Shown here: positions 4,490 to 6,722 of the stretch, one piece after another
Numbering within the stretch: position 1 is the first letter of the stretch
Layout of the letters: each line of letters opens with the position of its first letter
Source: an uncultured Prevotella sp.
GTDB lineage: Bacteria > Bacteroidota > Bacteroidia > Bacteroidales > Bacteroidaceae
Assembly (NCBI GenBank): GCA_937906765.1
Contig: CALCUV010000113.1
Span: 1-6,722, forward strand
Length of the DNA: 6,722 nt
Direction of reading: 5' to 3'
Notes under the pieces: model-generated
What the model saw: only the letters and a program-made list of their open reading frames with translations
What the model was told of the DNA's origin: nothing
Databases searched by the model: none
Position numbers and translations under genes: made by a program

Positions 4490-5693
4490 CTTGGATTGGC
4501 TGGAGGTCTACTGCTTCGAGGATATGCAACGACCTTTGGAGCCGTCACTCTTGATGAGCGAGGGCCTCTTGCTTGATGTCCGAGATTATGGTACCCGCAT
4601 ATACGAGCAGATGTACAAAGTTCTTGACGACCATGGTGAACCATGGCTGGAGGTTCGGCGGTTACCCAAGTCAACGGACATAATGCCCGTCAATGCTTGT
4701 CACTTACGGCTAACCAACCGTCAGTGCTATGCCGCTGGTTGTGTAGATAGGTTGCGACGCTTCATGGATGAGCATAGTGTCCTTTTCCGCAAGATTTACC
4801 GCGTAGATGTGTGCCTTGATTTTGAACGTTTCGACTACGGCGACGACCCTGCTAAATTCCTCAGACGGTTCGTTGATGGCAAATACAGCAAGATTAACCA
4901 GGCAGACATAACCCTCCATGGGGAGGATACCTGGAACATGCGAGTGTGGCACTCCGTATCATGGGGGGCACGAAAGTCACAGGTTTCAACGAAGATGTAT
5001 TGCAAGACGATAGAGTTACAGGAGGTTAGAGACAAACCCTACATCCGTTACGACTGGTTCCGATGTGGATTGGTAGATGACCCAGGTATCACCATTGCCG
5101 GCATGAGGAAACGCGATGGGAAAGGCGGAACATATCAGCCTGCTATATGGCGGGTTGAGTTCAGCATTAAGGCAGATGTTCGCAACTGGCTCACCATTGA
5201 GGAAAACGGCGAACACGGCAAGTATCGCAGCATCCGCAACGACCTGACAATGTATGACACGAAGGAAAAGCTTCTCACAATATTTGCGTCACTGACGAAG
5301 CATTACTTCCATTTCCGCAAGTTCCAGCAAGGGGTTGTGAAGTACAAGTGCCCCGAGAAACTACTATTCAACTTCGCAGAGGTGGCGCAGTTTGTCAGCA
5401 TCGAACATCCATCTACTTCGGCACAGCCTTCGACCATGGAGCAGCGGCTGCTAAAGCTACTCCAGCAGTACCGCTCTACTACGGTGGAGGAGGCAAAGCG
5501 CAAAGCAATTGACCTCATTATTACGACCATCGAAGAGCACGACGCAGCGAGGTTATGCCCATATCAGTATTCCAGGGAGCAGCTTATAGCACTGCAGCGA
5601 GCAGTAGCAGCAAGGATGGCAGGTATTGATGCCGATATTGTCACACTCACGGAGCGTTACATGAATCTTATTGCAGAGGGGGTATTCGTGTAG
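4473..5693 (+). CDS. rep: Rep_trans-type rolling-circle replication initiator
   Basis: The 406-residue protein would nick the double-strand origin and prime rolling-circle replication. Motifs of the replication initiation factor family (Rep_trans; relatives are CTX phage RstA and pT181 RepC) appear in order: N-terminal NLDWLEVYC (6-14); IYRVDVCLDF (108-117), the R-x-D-x-x-x-D signature; GARKSQVSTKMYCKTIEL (165-182), where Y176 is the likely nucleophile and K178/E181 match the family Y-x-K-x-x-E pattern; and IWRVEFSIK (225-233), the R-x-E strand. The C-terminal 150 residues are helical and less conserved. No ATG fits: an upstream TAG at 4461 limits the frame and the first ATG (4524) would remove the conserved start, so TTG 4473, or TTG 4491 just after the upstream stop, is used. 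This implies translational coupling and low output. Last gene of the operon. Confidence 0.82.
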   Translation: MVRCVNLDWLEVYCFEDMQRPLEPSLLMSEGLLLDVRDYGTRIYEQMYKVLDDHGEPWLEVRRLPKSTDIMPVNACHLRLTNRQCYAAGCVDRLRRFMDEHSVLFRKIYRVDVCLDFERFDYGDDPAKFLRRFVDGKYSKINQADITLHGEDTWNMRVWHSVSWGARKSQVSTKMYCKTIELQEVRDKPYIRYDWFRCGLVDDPGITIAGMRKRDGKGGTYQPAIWRVEFSIKADVRNWLTIEENGEHGKYRSIRNDLTMYDTKEKLLTIFASLTKHYFHFRKFQQGVVKYKCPEKLLFNFAEVAQFVSIEHPSTSAQPSTMEQRLLKLLQQYRSTTVEEAKRKAIDLIITTIEEHDAARLCPYQYSREQLIALQRAVAARMAGIDADIVTLTERYMNLIAEGVFV

Positions 5694-5701
5694 CGCAAGA
5701 A

Positions 5702-5744
5702 GGCGGTACAGTAGTACCGCCGTCGGATTTCCAAGGAATCAGAC
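5702..5744. repeat. Perfect hairpin after rep; possible terminator or origin
   Basis: GGCGGTAC (5702-5709) and GTACCGCC (5714-5721) form a perfect 8-bp stem with loop AGTA, eight bases past the rep stop. No T-run follows, so it is not a standard intrinsic terminator. Immediately after it GTC (5722-5724) and GATT (5726-5729) can pair with AATC (5737-5740) and GAC (5742-5744). Tandem stem-loops next to rep are compatible with a rolling-circle origin, but no known nick sequence is recognised. Confidence 0.5.
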
Positions 5745-5808
5745 CTAAGCCCCTCTATATGAAGGTTTTACTCTTACGCGTACACGTGCGCGAAAAAATG
5801 AAGGAAAA

Positions 5809-6534
5809 ATGGAAATTAAAGGAAAGGTGCACTGCTTCTTTGAGCAATCAGGCACATTTAAGCGAGAGTTCATCAAATTGGGCATACCTGCCGAGGACTA
5901 CGACATTCAGAACAACTTCGGAGAAACTGACCATGTGATAGACCTATTCGCTGAGATAGTGAAAGGCTACGATGACAAGCAAAGCCTGTGGGACAACATC
6001 ACCCCAGATGATTTAATTATGGCTTTCTTCCCGTGCATATTCTTCAGTCAGCAGAACACGACATTCTTTGATGCAACAAACATCAATTGGAAGAACGACA
6101 CAACTAAGCAGAAAGCCGACAAGGTATTGGAGCGGAGCCGTAAGCGTCAGTTTTACTACGAAATGGCTTTAAAGATGTTCACAACGGCAGACGTGCGAGG
6201 CTTACGGCTAATCGTTGAGAACCCGTATGCCTCAGTCCACTATCTCCACAACAATTTTCCATACAAGCCAGACCTCATAGATAAGAATAGGCAAAGACGA
6301 GGCGACTACTTCCGTAAGCCTACGCAATATTGGTTCATCAATTGCGAGCATACGGAAGGGCGGTCGTACCAAAAGCCGACAATGACGAGAACGGTTAACG
6401 GATTGTCAGGACATCAGGGCAGTCTATGCGATGAAGACCGTTCGCTCATTTCAAACGACTATGCCAGAAACTTTATTTGCGACTTCATAATAGGGAATTT
6501 ACAAAAGCATAGCGAAAAAACATTGTTCGACTAA
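5809..6534 (+). CDS. Cytosine-C5-methyltransferase-like protein
   Basis: The 241-residue product resembles the short, phage-type branch of DNA cytosine-5 methyltransferases. Visible motifs: HCFFEQSGTF (8-17), equivalent to the S-adenosylmethionine-binding FxGxG motif I, though the first G is replaced by E/Q; DDLIMAFFPCIFFSQ (67-81), with the catalytic Pro-Cys at 75-76; LIVENPYASVHYL (134-146), with the ENP form of motif VI; RKPTQYWFIN (169-178), typical of the phage branch; and a C-terminal DRSLISNDYARNFICDFI segment. It is shorter than cellular enzymes (300 or more residues) and has little room for a target recognition domain. AAGGA ends only three bases before the ATG. No promoter or restriction partner is visible. 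Its base composition is more AT-rich than rep, suggesting a separate origin. A nucleotide-modifying relative is an alternative. Confidence 0.7.
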   Translation: MEIKGKVHCFFEQSGTFKREFIKLGIPAEDYDIQNNFGETDHVIDLFAEIVKGYDDKQSLWDNITPDDLIMAFFPCIFFSQQNTTFFDATNINWKNDTTKQKADKVLERSRKRQFYYEMALKMFTTADVRGLRLIVENPYASVHYLHNNFPYKPDLIDKNRQRRGDYFRKPTQYWFINCEHTEGRSYQKPTMTRTVNGLSGHQGSLCDEDRSLISNDYARNFICDFIIGNLQKHSEKTLFD

Positions 6535-6722
6535 AACCCCTGCTGGCGCCGCCACAACTGCTGCGCAGGCGGCGCTCAGCAGGGAGAGCGGTAACGGCCG
6601 TTGGCCGTTGGTCTCTTTCGGCTGGCGCCAGCAAAGGAAAACCCCTGCTGGCGCCGCCACTTAGCTTCGCAGGCGGCGCTCAGCAGGGAGAGCGGTAACG
6701 GCCGTTGGCCGTTGGTCTCTTT
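6533..6722. repeat. Two copies of a 105-bp direct repeat with two hairpins each
   Basis: Copy 1 begins at 6533 (AAAACCCCTGCTGG), overlapping the methyltransferase stop codon, and copy 2 at 6638; copy 2 is cut by the window end. Each holds a 16-bp stem: CCCTGCTG plus GCGCCGCC (6538-6553) pairs with GGCGGCGC and CAGCAGGG (6568-6584) with one T bulge; in copy 2 the arms are 6643-6658 and 6672-6688. Stems are identical while the loops differ (14 versus 13 bases). A second hairpin, AACGGCC-GTT-GGCCGTT, lies at 6593-6609 and 6697-6713. Between copies GCTGGCGCCAGC (6621-6632) is a perfect palindrome. Confidence 0.92.

Noticed and set aside
4631..4646. Double CCATGG repeat within rep as the double-strand origin
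   Set aside because: Rep_trans origins can lie inside rep, but two 6-base palindromes spaced by TGAA are weak evidence and fully explained as coding sequence.
5759..5945. Short frame MKVLLLRVHVREK upstream of the methyltransferase
   Set aside because: Most of it lies in another frame of the methyltransferase gene, with no domain, promoter or ribosome binding site.
6533..6722. Integron attC-like recombination sites
   Set aside because: The hairpins are of suitable length, but the RYYYAAC and GTTRRRY core boxes are absent and no integrase is present.

Overview
The window looks like a small rolling-circle, single-stranded-DNA type element from a member of the Bacteroidota (probably order Bacteroidales), set between two blocks of non-coding, GC-rich hairpin repeats. 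The host assignment rests on two well-formed promoters of the Bacteroidota type (TTTG, 19 to 20 bases, TAnnTTTG), on start codons without Shine-Dalgarno sequences behind AT-rich leaders, and on a large protein whose N-terminus resembles the DUF6266-like proteins of that phylum. All convincing genes lie on the plus strand.

Layout. 1-199: seven tandem 29-bp units, each carrying a perfect hairpin. 200-1002: no convincing gene, but many hairpins, including one with 22-bp perfect arms (616-698). 1003-1080: a possible 25-residue membrane peptide. 1194-2555: one transcription unit with promoter, structured leader, a 389-residue DUF6266-like protein and an intrinsic terminator. 2592-5693: a second unit with an inverted repeat over a promoter, an approximately 100-nt leader ending in its own terminator, then closely packed genes: two small unknown proteins (one stretch open in two frames), a 67-residue protein, a 35-residue membrane peptide, a single-stranded-DNA-binding protein, a 72-residue unknown and a Rep_trans-type replication initiator. 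5809-6534: a cytosine-C5-methyltransferase-like protein. 6533-6722: two copies of a 105-bp hairpin repeat, the second cut by the window edge.

How it may work together. Rep would nick and start rolling-circle replication and the SSB would coat the displaced strand. The terminator between promoter and first gene suggests that Rep supply is set by attenuation, as is known for other Rep_trans replicons such as pT181. The 389-residue protein has its own promoter and terminator, as expected of a product needed in larger amount; a structural or virion role is inference. No integrase, relaxase, Zot/pI-type ATPase or recognised capsid gene is visible, so the element would need host Xer recombinases or a helper, or continues beyond the window. 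The methyltransferase may protect the DNA, but it lies outside the tight operon and may be separate cargo.
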